DNA of 64,000 nucleotides from Streptomyces sp. JJ38 (lineage in GTDB: Bacteria > Actinomycetota > Actinomycetes > Streptomycetales > Streptomycetaceae): assembly GCF_019303475.1 (NCBI RefSeq), contig NZ_JABLSI010000023.1:1-64000 (forward strand), in the 5' to 3' direction. Shown here in pieces: positions 1-8,867 of this stretch (positions are counted from its first letter, which is position 1; each line of letters begins with the position of its first letter). A program made the position numbers and the translations under genes. Below the pieces are notes generated by a model that was given only the letters and a program-made list of their open reading frames with translations, did no database searches and was not told where the DNA came from.

Positions 1-39
1 CATCAGGGGTTTCCAACAACGAGCGAGAGAGAGTTCCGC

Positions 40-360
40 GTGTACGCGATCGTGCGCACCGGCGGCCGTCAGCAGAAGGTTGCTGTCGGCGACGTCATCG
101 AGGTTGACCGTATGTCCAGCAGCAAGGTCGGCGACACCGTCGAGCTCTCGACCGTGCTCGTGGTCGACGGGGACGCCGTCACCAGCGACCCGTGGGTGCT
201 GGCCGGCGTGAAGGTCCAGGCCGAGGTCGTGGACCACCACAAGGGCGTCAAGATCGACATCCAGAAGTACAAGAACAAGACCGGTTACAAGAAGCGCATC
301 GGTCACCGTCAGCTGCACACCGCGCTGAAGATCACCGGCATCCCCGCCCCGGCGAAGTAA
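40..360 (+). CDS. rplU: 50S ribosomal protein L21
   Basis: Encodes L21, a 106-residue structural protein of the large ribosomal subunit that binds 23S rRNA. The N-terminus ([20 protein letters not shown]) and the basic [14 protein letters not shown] stretch near the C-terminus are typical of the family, and the length is normal. The start is a GTG at 40 preceded by purine-rich GAGAGAGAG. It lies 14 bases upstream of rpmA, the near-universal rplU-rpmA pair, and they are surely cotranscribed. The promoter lies outside the window. Identification is from direct recognition of the sequence. Confidence 0.97.
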   Translation: MYAIVRTGGRQQKVAVGDVIEVDRMSSSKVGDTVELSTVLVVDGDAVTSDPWVLAGVKVQAEVVDHHKGVKIDIQKYKNKTGYKKRIGHRQLHTALKITGIPAPAK

Positions 361-374
361 GGGACTGAGAACAG

Positions 375-632
375 ATGGCACACAAGAAGGGCGCATCGTC
401 CACTCGGAACGGTCGTGACTCCAACGCGAAGCGCCTCGGCGTGAAGCGGTTCGGCGGTCAGGTCGTGAGCGCCGGCGAGATCCTCGTCCGCCAGCGTGGC
501 ACCCACTTCCACCCGGGCGCGGGTGTCGGCCGCGGCGGCGACGACACGCTGTTCGCGCTGGACGCCGGTGCCGTGCAGTTCGGCACGGCCCGTGGCCGCA
601 AGGTCGTCAACATCGTGCCGGTCGGCGAGTAA
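375..632 (+). CDS. rpmA: 50S ribosomal protein L27
   Basis: Encodes L27, 85 residues, located near the peptidyl-transferase centre of the 50S subunit. The sequence begins [20 protein letters not shown] and contains the family signature [14 protein letters not shown]. The N-terminus is the short mature-like form, without the cleavable extension found in Firmicutes. It follows rplU by 14 bases. A strong GC hairpin at 672-726 separates it from obg, so obg may be partly uncoupled from the ribosomal-protein transcript. Confidence 0.97.
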   Translation: MAHKKGASSTRNGRDSNAKRLGVKRFGGQVVSAGEILVRQRGTHFHPGAGVGRGGDDTLFALDAGAVQFGTARGRKVVNIVPVGE

Positions 633-671
633 CCACTCCCCGTCGCACACGAGCACGGCCAGCAGCACTCT

Positions 672-726
672 GCCGAGGGCGGACCGCCTCACGCGCGCAG
701 CGCGGGGAAGCGGTTCCGCCCTCGGC
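672..726 (+). terminator. Long GC hairpin between rpmA and obg
   Basis: The segment GCCGAGGGCGGACCGC (from 672) can pair with GCGGTTCCGCCCTCGGC (ending at 726), leaving a loop of roughly 23 bases and one or two bulged bases. No T-run follows, which is common for Streptomyces terminators. It may end or attenuate the rplU-rpmA message before obg. Termination itself is inference. Confidence 0.5.
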
Positions 727-793
727 GTGTTACCAAGCCTGTGAGCACCCCGTGCGGTCGCACGGGCATCGAACCAGCCGGGAGGCATCCGTC

Positions 794-2239
794 ATGACCA
801 CCTTCGTGGACCGCGTCGAGCTGCACATCGCCGCGGGTAACGGAGGCCACGGCTGCGCCTCCGTGCACCGGGAGAAGTTCAAGCCGCTGGGCGGCCCGGA
901 CGGAGGCAACGGCGGCCGCGGCGGGGACGTCGTCCTCGTCGTCGACCAGAGCGTGACGACGCTGCTGGAGTACCACCACAGCCCGCACCGCAAGGCCACC
1001 AACGGCAAGCCGGGGGCGGGCGGCAACCGGATGGGCGCGAACGGCGAGGACCTGGTCCTGCCGGTGCCGGACGGCACGGTCGTCCTGGACAAGCGGGGCA
1101 ACGTGCTGGCCGACCTCGTGGGCGAGGGAACCAGCTTCGTCGCCGGTGAGGGCGGTCGTGGCGGGCTGGGCAACGCGGCGCTGGCCTCCGCCCGCCGCAA
1201 GGCCCCCGGCTTCGCGCTGCTGGGCGTGCCCGGCGAGACGCGCGACATCGTGCTGGAGCTGAAGACCGTCGCCGACGTGGCGCTGGTCGGGTACCCCTCG
1301 GCGGGCAAGTCCTCGCTGATCTCGGTACTCTCCGCGGCCAAGCCCAAGATCGCCGACTATCCCTTCACGACGCTCGTCCCCAACCTGGGCGTCGTGACCG
1401 CCGGATCGACCGTCTACACCGTCGCCGACGTCCCCGGGCTGATCCCCGGTGCGAGCGAGGGCAAGGGCCTGGGCCTGGAGTTCCTCCGGCACGTCGAGCG
1501 CTGCGCGGTCCTCGTCCACGTCCTCGACACGGCGACGCTGGAGTCCGACCGCGATCCCGCCTCCGACCTGGACGTCATCGAGCAGGAGCTCGCCCAGTAC
1601 GGGCGGGGGCTGGAGGACCGGCCGCGGCTCGTGGTGCTCAACAAGGTGGACATCCCCGACGGGCGGGACCTGGCCGATCTGGTCCGTCCGGACCTGGAGG
1701 CCCGCGGCTACCGGGTGTTCGAGGTGTCCGCGCTCAGCCGGGAGGGGCTGAAGGAGCTGTCCTTCGCGCTGGCCGGCATCGTCGAGGAGGCCAGGGCGGC
1801 TCGCCCCAGGCAGGAGGCCACGCGCATCGTCATCCGGCCGCAGGCCGTGGACGACGCGGGGTTCACCGTGACCCGCGAGACCGAGGGCCTCTTCCGCGTG
1901 CGCGGGGAGAAGCCCGAGCGCTGGGTGCGGCAGACGGACTTCAACAACGACGAGGCCGTCGGCTACCTCGCCGACCGGCTCAACCGCCTCGGGGTCGAGG
2001 AGGAGCTGCTGAAGGCCGGGGCCCGGGAGGGCGACGGCGTGGCGATCGGGGACGAGGAGAACGCCGTCGTCTTCGACTGGGAGCCCACCGTCATGGCCGG
2101 AGCCGAGATGCTGGGCCGGCGCGGTGAGGACCACCGCATGGACGTGGCCCGCCCCGCCGCGCAGCGCCGCCGCGACCGGGAGGCGGAGCGCGGCGACTCC
2201 TCCCAGCGCGAGTACGACGACTTCGACCCGTTCGCCTGA
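794..2239 (+). CDS. obgE: GTPase Obg/CgtA
   Basis: Encodes the essential Obg GTPase, 481 residues, which associates with the large ribosomal subunit; in Streptomyces it is linked to the onset of morphological differentiation. The glycine-rich Obg fold occupies about residues 1-160 ([15 protein letters not shown]). The G domain follows, with the P-loop GYPSAGKSS at about 166, the switch motif DVPGL at about 211 and NKVD at about 282. The Obg C-terminal domain spans about 350-430 and an acidic/arginine tail ends at the stop. The ATG at 794 is chosen because GGGAGG lies just upstream and the Obg fold begins at once ([18 protein letters not shown]); upstream in-frame codons lack a ribosome-binding site. 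Convergent with the next gene. Confidence 0.96.
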   Translation: MTTFVDRVELHIAAGNGGHGCASVHREKFKPLGGPDGGNGGRGGDVVLVVDQSVTTLLEYHHSPHRKATNGKPGAGGNRMGANGEDLVLPVPDGTVVLDKRGNVLADLVGEGTSFVAGEGGRGGLGNAALASARRKAPGFALLGVPGETRDIVLELKTVADVALVGYPSAGKSSLISVLSAAKPKIADYPFTTLVPNLGVVTAGSTVYTVADVPGLIPGASEGKGLGLEFLRHVERCAVLVHVLDTATLESDRDPASDLDVIEQELAQYGRGLEDRPRLVVLNKVDIPDGRDLADLVRPDLEARGYRVFEVSALSREGLKELSFALAGIVEEARAARPRQEATRIVIRPQAVDDAGFTVTRETEGLFRVRGEKPERWVRQTDFNNDEAVGYLADRLNRLGVEEELLKAGAREGDGVAIGDEENAVVFDWEPTVMAGAEMLGRRGEDHRMDVARPAAQRRRDREAERGDSSQREYDDFDPFA

Positions 2240-2250
2240 GCCGCGGCCGC

Positions 2251-4371
2251 TCAGGCGGTGACGGAGCTCTCCGGGCTCGCGGGCCCTTCGGCCCGGGAGC
2301 CCGGAGAGCTCCCGGCCTGCGCCGCGTTCCCGGCCTGCCCGTCCACGTCAGCCTTCGGCCCGGTCGCGTCGGCGGGGTCCGCGGGACGTCGGGTGCGCCG
2401 CTCCTCGGCGCGGGCGCACAGGGCCTGCACCGCCGCGTCGAAGCGGTCCAGGGAGGGCGGCTCGTCGGGCCCCAGCAGCCGCGTCTTCAGCTCGGCCCGG
2501 GCCTCGGCGAGGGTGTCCCGCGCCGGGTCGCGGACGGCGGCCAGCAGCTCGGCGAGCCCCTCGCCGTCCGGCGGCAGGACGGTGGCCGCGTGGACGGTGG
2601 GGAAGGCGGCCCGGAACTCCTCCTCGCCCAGCCCCGAGGTGTTCACCACGGCGTAGGGCTTCTCGCTGGCCAGGTAGTCGGACACGACGCTGGACACGTC
2701 GCTGACCAGCAGGTGGGTCTCGTTGAAGCACGCGTACAGCCCGGGGATGGCCCCGTCGACCACCTGGTGCTCCCACTCGGGCACCGCGGCCCAGTACGCC
2801 GCCTCACAGGCATCCTGCGCCCGCTCCACGGCCTCGGCCCGGCCCGGCTCGGGGACCGACTGCACGAGCATCCGCTCGACGTCGTCCGCGTCCGGCCGGA
2901 AGACGCCGTCGGCCAGCCGGTCCAGCTCCGCGGTGCGCCGGGCCAGCTCGGCCCGTGTCTCCGGCCCCGGGCGGCGGCGGCCCGGCTCGGCCGCGCGGGC
3001 CGCGTTCGCCTCGGCGATGAGCGCCCTGATCCGGACGTCGGCCGCACCCGCGCGGGGGTCGACCGAGCCGGTCATGGGGTGCGGCTTGTAGACGAGGCGG
3101 ACCCCGGGGTCGGCCAGCAGGGCGCGGACGATCCGCTCCCCGGCCAGCATGATCGACGTGTTGCCCGGGTCGTCCGTCCAGCCCTCCCAGGTGGGGGCGT
3201 AGAGGACGGTCACGTACGGTCCGGCGGGCGGGCCCGCGGCGGGGCGGATGGGGGCGAGCTGGGGGCGCCCGACCTCCACCACGTCCCGGTCGTCCACGCC
3301 GATGTCGGCCAGCTGGTAGCGCTCCCGCGCGGCCTGGCCCGCGACCCAGACCTCGTCGTACGCCTTCGCGTAGGGGTTGCAGCTCGACAGCTTGTCGCTC
3401 TCGCCGTGGTTGACGAAGGTGTGCATGAGGGAGGGGATGCGCAGCACCTGGGACGTCTTCCCGGAGTTGGCCGGGTGGATCATGATCTTCAGCGGGGAGC
3501 GTTCGAGCACCATCAGGTGCGCCACCTTGGGCAGACACACGACGGGCACGTCCGTCGCCGCGATCTTCTGCATCATGAACCGCTCGCGCAGCACGATCAG
3601 CGGTCGCCCGTGCACGGCCGCCAGGGTGCCCAGCCACATGTTGGCCTGGTAGGCGGACGAGGACCCGCCGGAGAAGTACATCGCGTGGGTCGGCCGGTAC
3701 GCGGCGAGCCAGGCTTCCAGCCACGCGAGCACCGTCCGCTCGTCCGGCGCCCGTCGGCCGCCCAGCAGCCACTGGGCCAGTCGGCCGGTGCCGAGGACGA
3801 GAGCCGTGAGGGTGAGTGCGACGCCGCCCACCGCCCACAGCGGCTCCCGTGTCGCCGTGGCCGTCAGCATCCCCGCCGTCGCGGGCACCATGAACGTCAG
3901 CAGCCGTCGCCCCGGCTGGCGCGCCAGGATGCGCGGGGGTGCGGGGCTCAGCCCGAGCGCGGAGGCGTCCACGTTGCGGGTGAGGACCGGCAGCGCCCGG
4001 TCACGCCGTACCAGCAGGGCGACGAGCTGGCAGGCGAAGTGCGTGACGTAGGCGGCCAGCAGGCCCCCGACCAGCGCCGCCTGCTCCCAGCGGCCCGGCT
4101 CCGCCAGGCGCAGCAGGCCGACGAGCACGATCAGGTCGCGCACGAGCTGCCGGGCGGTGACGTCGAACCGGACGCGGCCGAGGAACGACAGCAGCCCGGG
4201 GCGCAGCTGCTGCACGAGGAGATCGAGGCCGAGGCAGCCAGCGGAGGCCACGATCAGTAGCGGCACCTGCGGCAGCAGTGCGCCGACGAGCTGGGCGGCG
4301 TACAGGCCCAGAAGGGCGAGGAGCGCGCAGAGCTGCCCCTTGCGGTGTGCGAGGAGTCCGGCGGAAGGCAC
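2251..4371 (-). CDS. Membrane-anchored TagF-like glycerophosphotransferase (wall glycopolymer polymerase)
   Basis: A 706-residue protein with hydrophobic membrane segments in about the first 200 residues (around 13-45, 65-110 and 155-200), then a large soluble domain resembling CDP-glycerol:poly(glycerophosphate) glycerophosphotransferases. Visible motifs are FVNHGESDK, VLYAPTWEGW, LVYKPHPMTGS and LVSDVSSVVSDYLASEKPYA, in the order expected for the TagF/TagB nucleotide-binding fold. It probably polymerises or modifies a polyol-phosphate wall polymer at the inner membrane face; substrate is inferred from family only. The start is a GTG with AGGAG about 9 bases upstream. A promoter lies about 200 bases upstream at 4572-4600. 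The C-terminal about 40 residues are low-complexity Ala/Gly/Ser-rich. Confidence 0.8.
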   Translation of the reverse strand: MPSAGLLAHRKGQLCALLALLGLYAAQLVGALLPQVPLLIVASAGCLGLDLLVQQLRPGLLSFLGRVRFDVTARQLVRDLIVLVGLLRLAEPGRWEQAALVGGLLAAYVTHFACQLVALLVRRDRALPVLTRNVDASALGLSPAPPRILARQPGRRLLTFMVPATAGMLTATATREPLWAVGGVALTLTALVLGTGRLAQWLLGGRRAPDERTVLAWLEAWLAAYRPTHAMYFSGGSSSAYQANMWLGTLAAVHGRPLIVLRERFMMQKIAATDVPVVCLPKVAHLMVLERSPLKIMIHPANSGKTSQVLRIPSLMHTFVNHGESDKLSSCNPYAKAYDEVWVAGQAARERYQLADIGVDDRDVVEVGRPQLAPIRPAAGPPAGPYVTVLYAPTWEGWTDDPGNTSIMLAGERIVRALLADPGVRLVYKPHPMTGSVDPRAGAADVRIRALIAEANAARAAEPGRRRPGPETRAELARRTAELDRLADGVFRPDADDVERMLVQSVPEPGRAEAVERAQDACEAAYWAAVPEWEHQVVDGAIPGLYACFNETHLLVSDVSSVVSDYLASEKPYAVVNTSGLGEEEFRAAFPTVHAATVLPPDGEGLAELLAAVRDPARDTLAEARAELKTRLLGPDEPPSLDRFDAAVQALCARAEERRTRRPADPADATGPKADVDGQAGNAAQAGSSPGSRAEGPASPESSVTA

Positions 4372-4550
4372 GGGTCAAGCTCCTGGAGGGGCGTACGGGG
4401 CGTCGGCGGAGGGCGGACGCGGGTCCGGCTCCGCCGACGGGACGCGGAGGGATGCGGAAGGGTGCGAATGCATGGGGATGCGGGGGACTGAGGGGATGGG
4501 GGGAAGCGGGGGACGCGGGACAGCGGCTGTGGGGGCCAAAGGATGACCAC

Positions 4551-4571
4551 CGTGGAGCCGATGGCTCCACG
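4551..4571. repeat. Perfect 9-bp inverted repeat at the transcription start of the TagF-like gene
   Basis: CGTGGAGCC, loop GAT, GGCTCCACG: nine perfect pairs. It starts immediately downstream of the minus-strand -10 element (4572-4577), so the predicted +1 lies inside it. It could be an operator for a dimeric repressor or a 5'-end stem-loop of the mRNA. Confidence 0.7.
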
Positions 4572-4600
4572 ACCCTAATCCGAACCACAACCGCTGACAA
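4572..4600 (-). promoter_or_regulatory. Sigma70/HrdB-type promoter of the TagF-like gene
   Basis: Read on the minus strand, TTGTCA (4600-4595) is separated by exactly 17 bases from TAGGGT (4577-4572). Both hexamers and the spacing fit the principal sigma-factor consensus. The predicted start near 4565 leaves a leader of about 195 bases before the GTG at 4371. Confidence 0.7.
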
Positions 4601-4811
4601 TTCCCGGTGAACCACGGTGCGCGGGTTTTTCCGGTAAGCGCTCCCCTCGCACCACGCCGCGCGCCGGTGGGTTCTCGCTCATCCGTCCGGGGGCGGTTCC
4701 GCGCCCCGGACGAGCCGTCCGTCCCATGGACCGCACGAGCGGGGCAAGAGCGACCTGACGTACATTGCGGCCGTAGAGCGCGAGCAGCACGCGCATCCGA
4801 CAGACGCACAC

Positions 4812-5966
4812 ATGGGGGTCTCCGTGACAGCGGCAGCCGAGGCACGCGACGAAGCCGTCCGGCCCGAGGTCGAGCGCGCCCGGAGAATCGTGGTCAAGGT
4901 CGGCTCCTCCTCCCTGACGACGGCCGCGGGCGGGCTGGACGCCGACCGCGTCGACGCCCTCGTCGACGTCCTCGCCAAGCACGGCGACCGGGACGTCGTA
5001 CTCGTCTCCTCCGGCGCCATCGCCGCCGGGCTCGCTCCCCTCGGCCTCCGCCGCCGCCCGCGCGACCTGGCCCGCCAGCAGGCGGCCGCCAGCGTCGGCC
5101 AGGGCCTCCTGGTGGCCCGCTACACCGCCTCCTTCGCCCGCTACGGGCGCCGCGTCGGGCAGGTGCTGCTGACCTCGGACGACACCAGCAGGCGCGGCCA
5201 CTACCGCAACGCCTTCCGCACCCTGGAGCAGCTGCTCGCCATGGGCGCTGTCCCGGTGGTCAACGAGAACGACACCATCGCCACCGACGAGATCCGCTTC
5301 GGCGACAACGACCGGCTCGCCGCCCTCGTCGCCCACCTCGTCCGCGCCGACCTGCTCGTCCTGCTCTCCGACGTCGACGGCCTCTACGACGGTGACCCGA
5401 GCACCCCCGGCACCACCCGCATAGCGGAAGTGCACGGCCCCGCCGACCTCGCCGACATCTCCCTGGGCAGCGTCGGCTCGGCCGGCGTGGGCACGGGCGG
5501 CATGGTCACCAAGGTGGACGCCGCCCGGATCGCGGCCGGGGCCGGCATCCCCGTCGTCCTCACCTCGGCCAGCCACGCCGCCGACGCCCTCGCCGGCCGG
5601 GTGACCGGCACGTTCTTCCACCGGACCGGCCGGCGCAGCGCGGACCGGCTGCTGTGGCTCGCCCACGCCTCCAGCCCGCGCGGCGCCCTCGTCCTCGACG
5701 CCGGGGCCGTCGACGCCGTCGTCCAGCGGCGCACCTCGCTGCTGCCCGCCGGGGTGCAGCGGGTCGAGGGCGACTTCTCCGCCGGCGACCCGGTGGAGCT
5801 GCGGGACGGCCAGGGGCGCCCCGTCGCCCGCGGGCTCGTCAACTTCGACGCCAAGGAGATCCCCCAGTTGCTCGGCCGATCCACCCGGGAGCTCGCCCGC
5901 GACCTCGGACCGGAGTACGAGCGGGAGATCGTCCACCGCGATGACCTGGTGTTGCTGCGCCCCTGA
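4812..5966 (+). CDS. proB: Glutamate 5-kinase
   Basis: Catalyses ATP-dependent phosphorylation of L-glutamate, the first step of proline synthesis, in the cytosol. The 384-residue protein has an amino-acid-kinase domain with RRIVVKVGSSSLTT near the N-terminus, VLVSSGAIAAGL, VVNENDTIATDEIRFGDND and SVGSAGVGTGGMVTKVDAA, followed by a C-terminal PUA domain (about 290-380, ending RELGPEYEREIVHRDD-like). The start is uncertain: ATG 4812 has no clear ribosome-binding site, while GTG 4824 follows GGGGGTCTCC and is a good alternative. proA lies about 800 bases downstream, with a small unrelated gene between them. Confidence 0.95.
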   Translation: MGVSVTAAAEARDEAVRPEVERARRIVVKVGSSSLTTAAGGLDADRVDALVDVLAKHGDRDVVLVSSGAIAAGLAPLGLRRRPRDLARQQAAASVGQGLLVARYTASFARYGRRVGQVLLTSDDTSRRGHYRNAFRTLEQLLAMGAVPVVNENDTIATDEIRFGDNDRLAALVAHLVRADLLVLLSDVDGLYDGDPSTPGTTRIAEVHGPADLADISLGSVGSAGVGTGGMVTKVDAARIAAGAGIPVVLTSASHAADALAGRVTGTFFHRTGRRSADRLLWLAHASSPRGALVLDAGAVDAVVQRRTSLLPAGVQRVEGDFSAGDPVELRDGQGRPVARGLVNFDAKEIPQLLGRSTRELARDLGPEYEREIVHRDDLVLLRP

Positions 5967-6175
5967 CCCGTCCGCGCCACCCCGCGCCTCCGCGGTTCCC
6001 GACGGCCCCGCGACGTCAGCCTTTCCACGGACACCTTCGGGAAAAAGGCCACGCGAGCGGCCGAGGACTGGTCAACTGTGGTGCGGCGGTCGGCAGTACG
6101 GCCGCCCGGGCCTCCCGGCGAGAGCCGGCGGAGCCCGGCACCAAAGCCAGCACCCGCACGCACAAGGAGGCCGCC

Positions 6176-6631
6176 GTGAGACGACTGGCCAGCGTCGGTG
6201 ACGTCTCTTCGGGGCAGCACACCGCGCCGCAGGCCACCGTGCCCCCGCAGCAGGCCGTGTCCGGTGAGGAGCGGACCGTCGACCCGGACGCGGCCCGGTT
6301 GTGGCACGTCACGCTCAGCGTCTCCGGGCGCGAGGTACCGCTCGGTGAGGTCCGCCGGAGCCTGGAACAGCTCGCCCACGACCATCCCTTCCTCATGACC
6401 AGCCGCTACGCCAACGACCATGCCGAGATCCGGTACTGGGAGGAGGCCCGCGACCTGCGGGACGCCGCGGCGGTCGCGCTGCGACTGTGGGGCGAGCACC
6501 GCGCGAGCGCGCAGCTACCGCCCTGGGAGATCGTCGGTCTGGAGGTCATCGACCGGGAGACGTACCGCCAGCGCATCGCCGAGGGCTACGGCCCGCCGCC
6601 CGCGTCCCCGGTCGGCGTCCACCCGTTCTAG
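6176..6631 (+). CDS. Conserved hypothetical protein between proB and proA
   Basis: A 151-residue soluble protein I cannot assign to a characterised family. The start is a GTG preceded by an excellent AAGGAGG at 6164-6170. The first about 35 residues are low-complexity (Gln/Pro/Ala); the rest (RLWHVTLSVSGREVPLGEVR ... AEIRYWEEARDLRDAAA) looks like a compact alpha/beta domain with a conserved Trp/His-rich core. No signal peptide or membrane segment. I recall similar proteins beside proA in other Streptomyces, so it is probably real. A role in proline synthesis is only suggested by position. Confidence 0.8.
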   Translation: MRRLASVGDVSSGQHTAPQATVPPQQAVSGEERTVDPDAARLWHVTLSVSGREVPLGEVRRSLEQLAHDHPFLMTSRYANDHAEIRYWEEARDLRDAAAVALRLWGEHRASAQLPPWEIVGLEVIDRETYRQRIAEGYGPPPASPVGVHPF

Positions 6632-6760
6632 GCCCGGTGGAGGCCGCGGCGCGTGGCCGCGCCACCACCGGGCGGCAGCCGAGCCGAGGGGGACAGTGCC
6701 ATGTCTCGCACCGTGGACGACCGCGTGGGCACGCCGCCCCACCTGTCATACGCTGGCCGC

Positions 6761-8080
6761 ATGACCAGCGCTTCGATGTCCTCTGGGTCCTCGGGCTCCT
6801 CCGGGTCCGCCACCGCCACCGCGCCCGCCGCGGGCTCTCCCGTGCTGGAGACCGCCCACCGTGCCCGGGAGGCCGCCGCCCTCCTCGCGCCCCTGCCGCG
6901 CACGGCCCGGGACGCTGCCCTGCTCGCCATCGCGGACGCCCTCGTGGCCCGTACCGAGGAGATCACCGCCGCCAACGCGGAGGACGTCGCCCGGGCCCGC
7001 GAGGCCGGCACCGCCGAGGGCATCGTCGACCGGCTCACCCTGACCCCGGAGCGTGTCGCCGCCATCGCCGCCGACGTGCGCGACGTCGTCGCCCTGCCCG
7101 ACCCGGTCGGTGAGGTTGTCCGCGGTTCGACGCTGCCCAACGGTCTGGAGCTGCGGCAGATCCGGGTGCCCCTCGGCGTCGTGGGCATCATCTACGAGGC
7201 CCGGCCCAACGTCACCGTGGACGCCGCGGCCCTGTGCCTGAAGTCCGGCAACGCCGTGCTGCTGCGCGGCTCGTCGTCCGCCTACGCCTCCAACACCGCG
7301 CTCGTCGCCGTCCTGCGCGACGCCGTGGCCTCCGCCGGGCTCCCCGCCGACGCCGTCCAGCTCGTGCCCGGGCAGAGCCGGGACAGCGTCACCGAGCTGA
7401 TGACCGCACGGGGCCTCGTCGACGTCCTCATCCCGCGCGGCGGCGCCTCACTGATCAAGACCGTCGTCGAGGGCTCCACCGTCCCCGTGATCGAGACGGG
7501 CACCGGCAACTGCCACGTCTACGTCGACGAGCACGCCGATGTGGACATGGCCGTGGAGATCCTCGTCAACGCCAAGGCCCAGCGGCCGAGCGTGTGCAAC
7601 GCGGCCGAGACCGTCCTCGTCCACCGGGATGTGGCCGACGCCTTCCTCCCCAGCGCGCTCAAGGCGCTGGCCGAGGCCGGGGTGACCGTCCACGGCGACG
7701 CCGCCTGGCAGCAGGCCGGTCCGGACGTCGTCGCGGCCACCGAGGAGGACTGGGAGAACGAGTACCTCTCCCACGACATCGCCGCCGCCGTCGTGCCCGA
7801 CCTGGACACCGCCGTCGCCCACATCCGCCGCTACAGCTCCGGGCACACCGAGGCCATCATCACCCGTGACACCGCCGCGGCCCGCCGCTTCGTGGCCCTG
7901 GTGGACTCCACGGCCGTCATGGTCAACGCCTCCACCCGGTTCACCGACGGCAGCCAGTTCGGCTTCGGCGCCGAGATCGGCATCTCCACCCAGAAGCTGC
8001 ACGCCCGCGGCCCGATGGGGCTGCCGGAGCTCACCTCCACCAAGTACGTCGTCACCGGCGACGGGCACGTGCGCGGCTGA
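6761..8080 (+). CDS. proA: Glutamate-5-semialdehyde dehydrogenase (gamma-glutamyl phosphate reductase)
   Basis: Reduces gamma-glutamyl phosphate with NADPH to glutamate-5-semialdehyde, the second step of proline synthesis. Visible features are the aldehyde-dehydrogenase fold, [48 protein letters not shown], the catalytic-cysteine region [14 protein letters not shown], and the C-terminal [14 protein letters not shown]. From ATG 6761 the protein has 439 residues, close to the family length. That ATG sits six bases after TACGCT (6749-6754), fitting a leaderless transcript. ATG 6701, with GAGGGGGA just upstream, is a possible longer start. A Ser/Gly-rich stretch opens the 6761 form. Confidence 0.95.
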   Translation: MTSASMSSGSSGSSGSATATAPAAGSPVLETAHRAREAAALLAPLPRTARDAALLAIADALVARTEEITAANAEDVARAREAGTAEGIVDRLTLTPERVAAIAADVRDVVALPDPVGEVVRGSTLPNGLELRQIRVPLGVVGIIYEARPNVTVDAAALCLKSGNAVLLRGSSSAYASNTALVAVLRDAVASAGLPADAVQLVPGQSRDSVTELMTARGLVDVLIPRGGASLIKTVVEGSTVPVIETGTGNCHVYVDEHADVDMAVEILVNAKAQRPSVCNAAETVLVHRDVADAFLPSALKALAEAGVTVHGDAAWQQAGPDVVAATEEDWENEYLSHDIAAAVVPDLDTAVAHIRRYSSGHTEAIITRDTAAARRFVALVDSTAVMVNASTRFTDGSQFGFGAEIGISTQKLHARGPMGLPELTSTKYVVTGDGHVRG

Positions 8081-8204
8081 GCCGGCGCCCGGGCGTCCCC
8101 GGCCGGTTCCGGGGGCGCCCGGAGCGGGTTGCGGTCCGGCGCGGAGGCGGCGCGAATCCGCCGATCCGTCGCCTCCGCGGTCCGAACCCGTCTACTCTGA
8201 AGGG

Positions 8205-8813
8205 GTGTCGGACGAGGCCACGGGTCGCCCGCCCCACGAGAGCGGCGAGCCCGACGACCGAGACCACGGAGCGGCGGAGGATGCCTTCGCCTCCGTGGTG
8301 TTCGACGAGGACTTCATCCGAGCGGCACCCGTGCACGAGCCCACCGCGGCCGAGCGGCGGCTCGCCGCGGCCCGCGCCGAGGCCGAGGCGGCGGCGTCCC
8401 GCGAGGACGGCTACCCCGAGACCGGCCCCGGCGCCGAGAAGCCGGGCTACGGTGGCCCCGGCGGCCACGGACACGACGAGCGCCACGGACACGACGAGCC
8501 CTGGGGCCCGGCGGCCTCGGGCCGCCATGCGCGGGACGACGGCGCCTACGCCCAGTGGGCCCGGGGCCGCCGGGCTGATGGCCGGGGGCCCGTCCGCTGG
8601 TACCGTCCGGTCGCCTGGCTGCTCGCCCTGGTCATGGGCATCGGCCTGGTCGCCACGGCCTTCGCCGCCGTGCAGCGGGCCGGCTCGGGGCAGCGTGAGG
8701 AGCCCCGCCGCCCACCGGCCAGCAGCGAACCGGAGGGCTCGCTCGGCGCACCCGCCCCACCGGCTTCCGGAGCCGCCGCCGCGGCCGGCCCCCCCACCTC
8801 CCCGACGGCCTGA
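8205..8813 (+). CDS. Single-pass membrane protein with FDE-x-F motif (first of a tandem pair)
   Basis: A 202-residue protein of unknown function. The cytoplasmic N-terminal part carries FASVVFDEDFIRAAPVHE, followed by a charged Ala/Glu and Gly/His-rich stretch. One membrane segment (about residues 133-153, VAWLLALVMGIGLVATAFAA) leads to a short Pro/Ala-rich outer tail. The start is a GTG exactly six bases after TACTCT (8193-8198), so the transcript is probably leaderless. The same N-terminal motif recurs in the next gene, suggesting a duplicated pair with a shared partner. I recall such pairs next to proA in other Streptomyces and a possible link to spore-wall assembly, but cannot confirm it here. 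Confidence 0.75.
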   Translation: MSDEATGRPPHESGEPDDRDHGAAEDAFASVVFDEDFIRAAPVHEPTAAERRLAAARAEAEAAASREDGYPETGPGAEKPGYGGPGGHGHDERHGHDEPWGPAASGRHARDDGAYAQWARGRRADGRGPVRWYRPVAWLLALVMGIGLVATAFAAVQRAGSGQREEPRRPPASSEPEGSLGAPAPPASGAAAAAGPPTSPTA

Positions 8814-8867
8814 ACTCGTCCCAGGCCAGGGCGTTTACTCCGCGACGCCGGGGCCTACCCTGTTGGT

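Larger units (their letters stand above)
4372..4811. other. Gene-free divergent region between the TagF-like gene and proB
   Basis: About 440 bases with no supportable gene. On the minus strand it holds a promoter (4572-4600) whose start point falls in a perfect inverted repeat (4551-4571), followed by a pyrimidine-rich leader of about 190 bases. On the plus side it must hold the proB promoter; I see TACATT near 4760 but no convincing -35 element. Confidence 0.7.
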
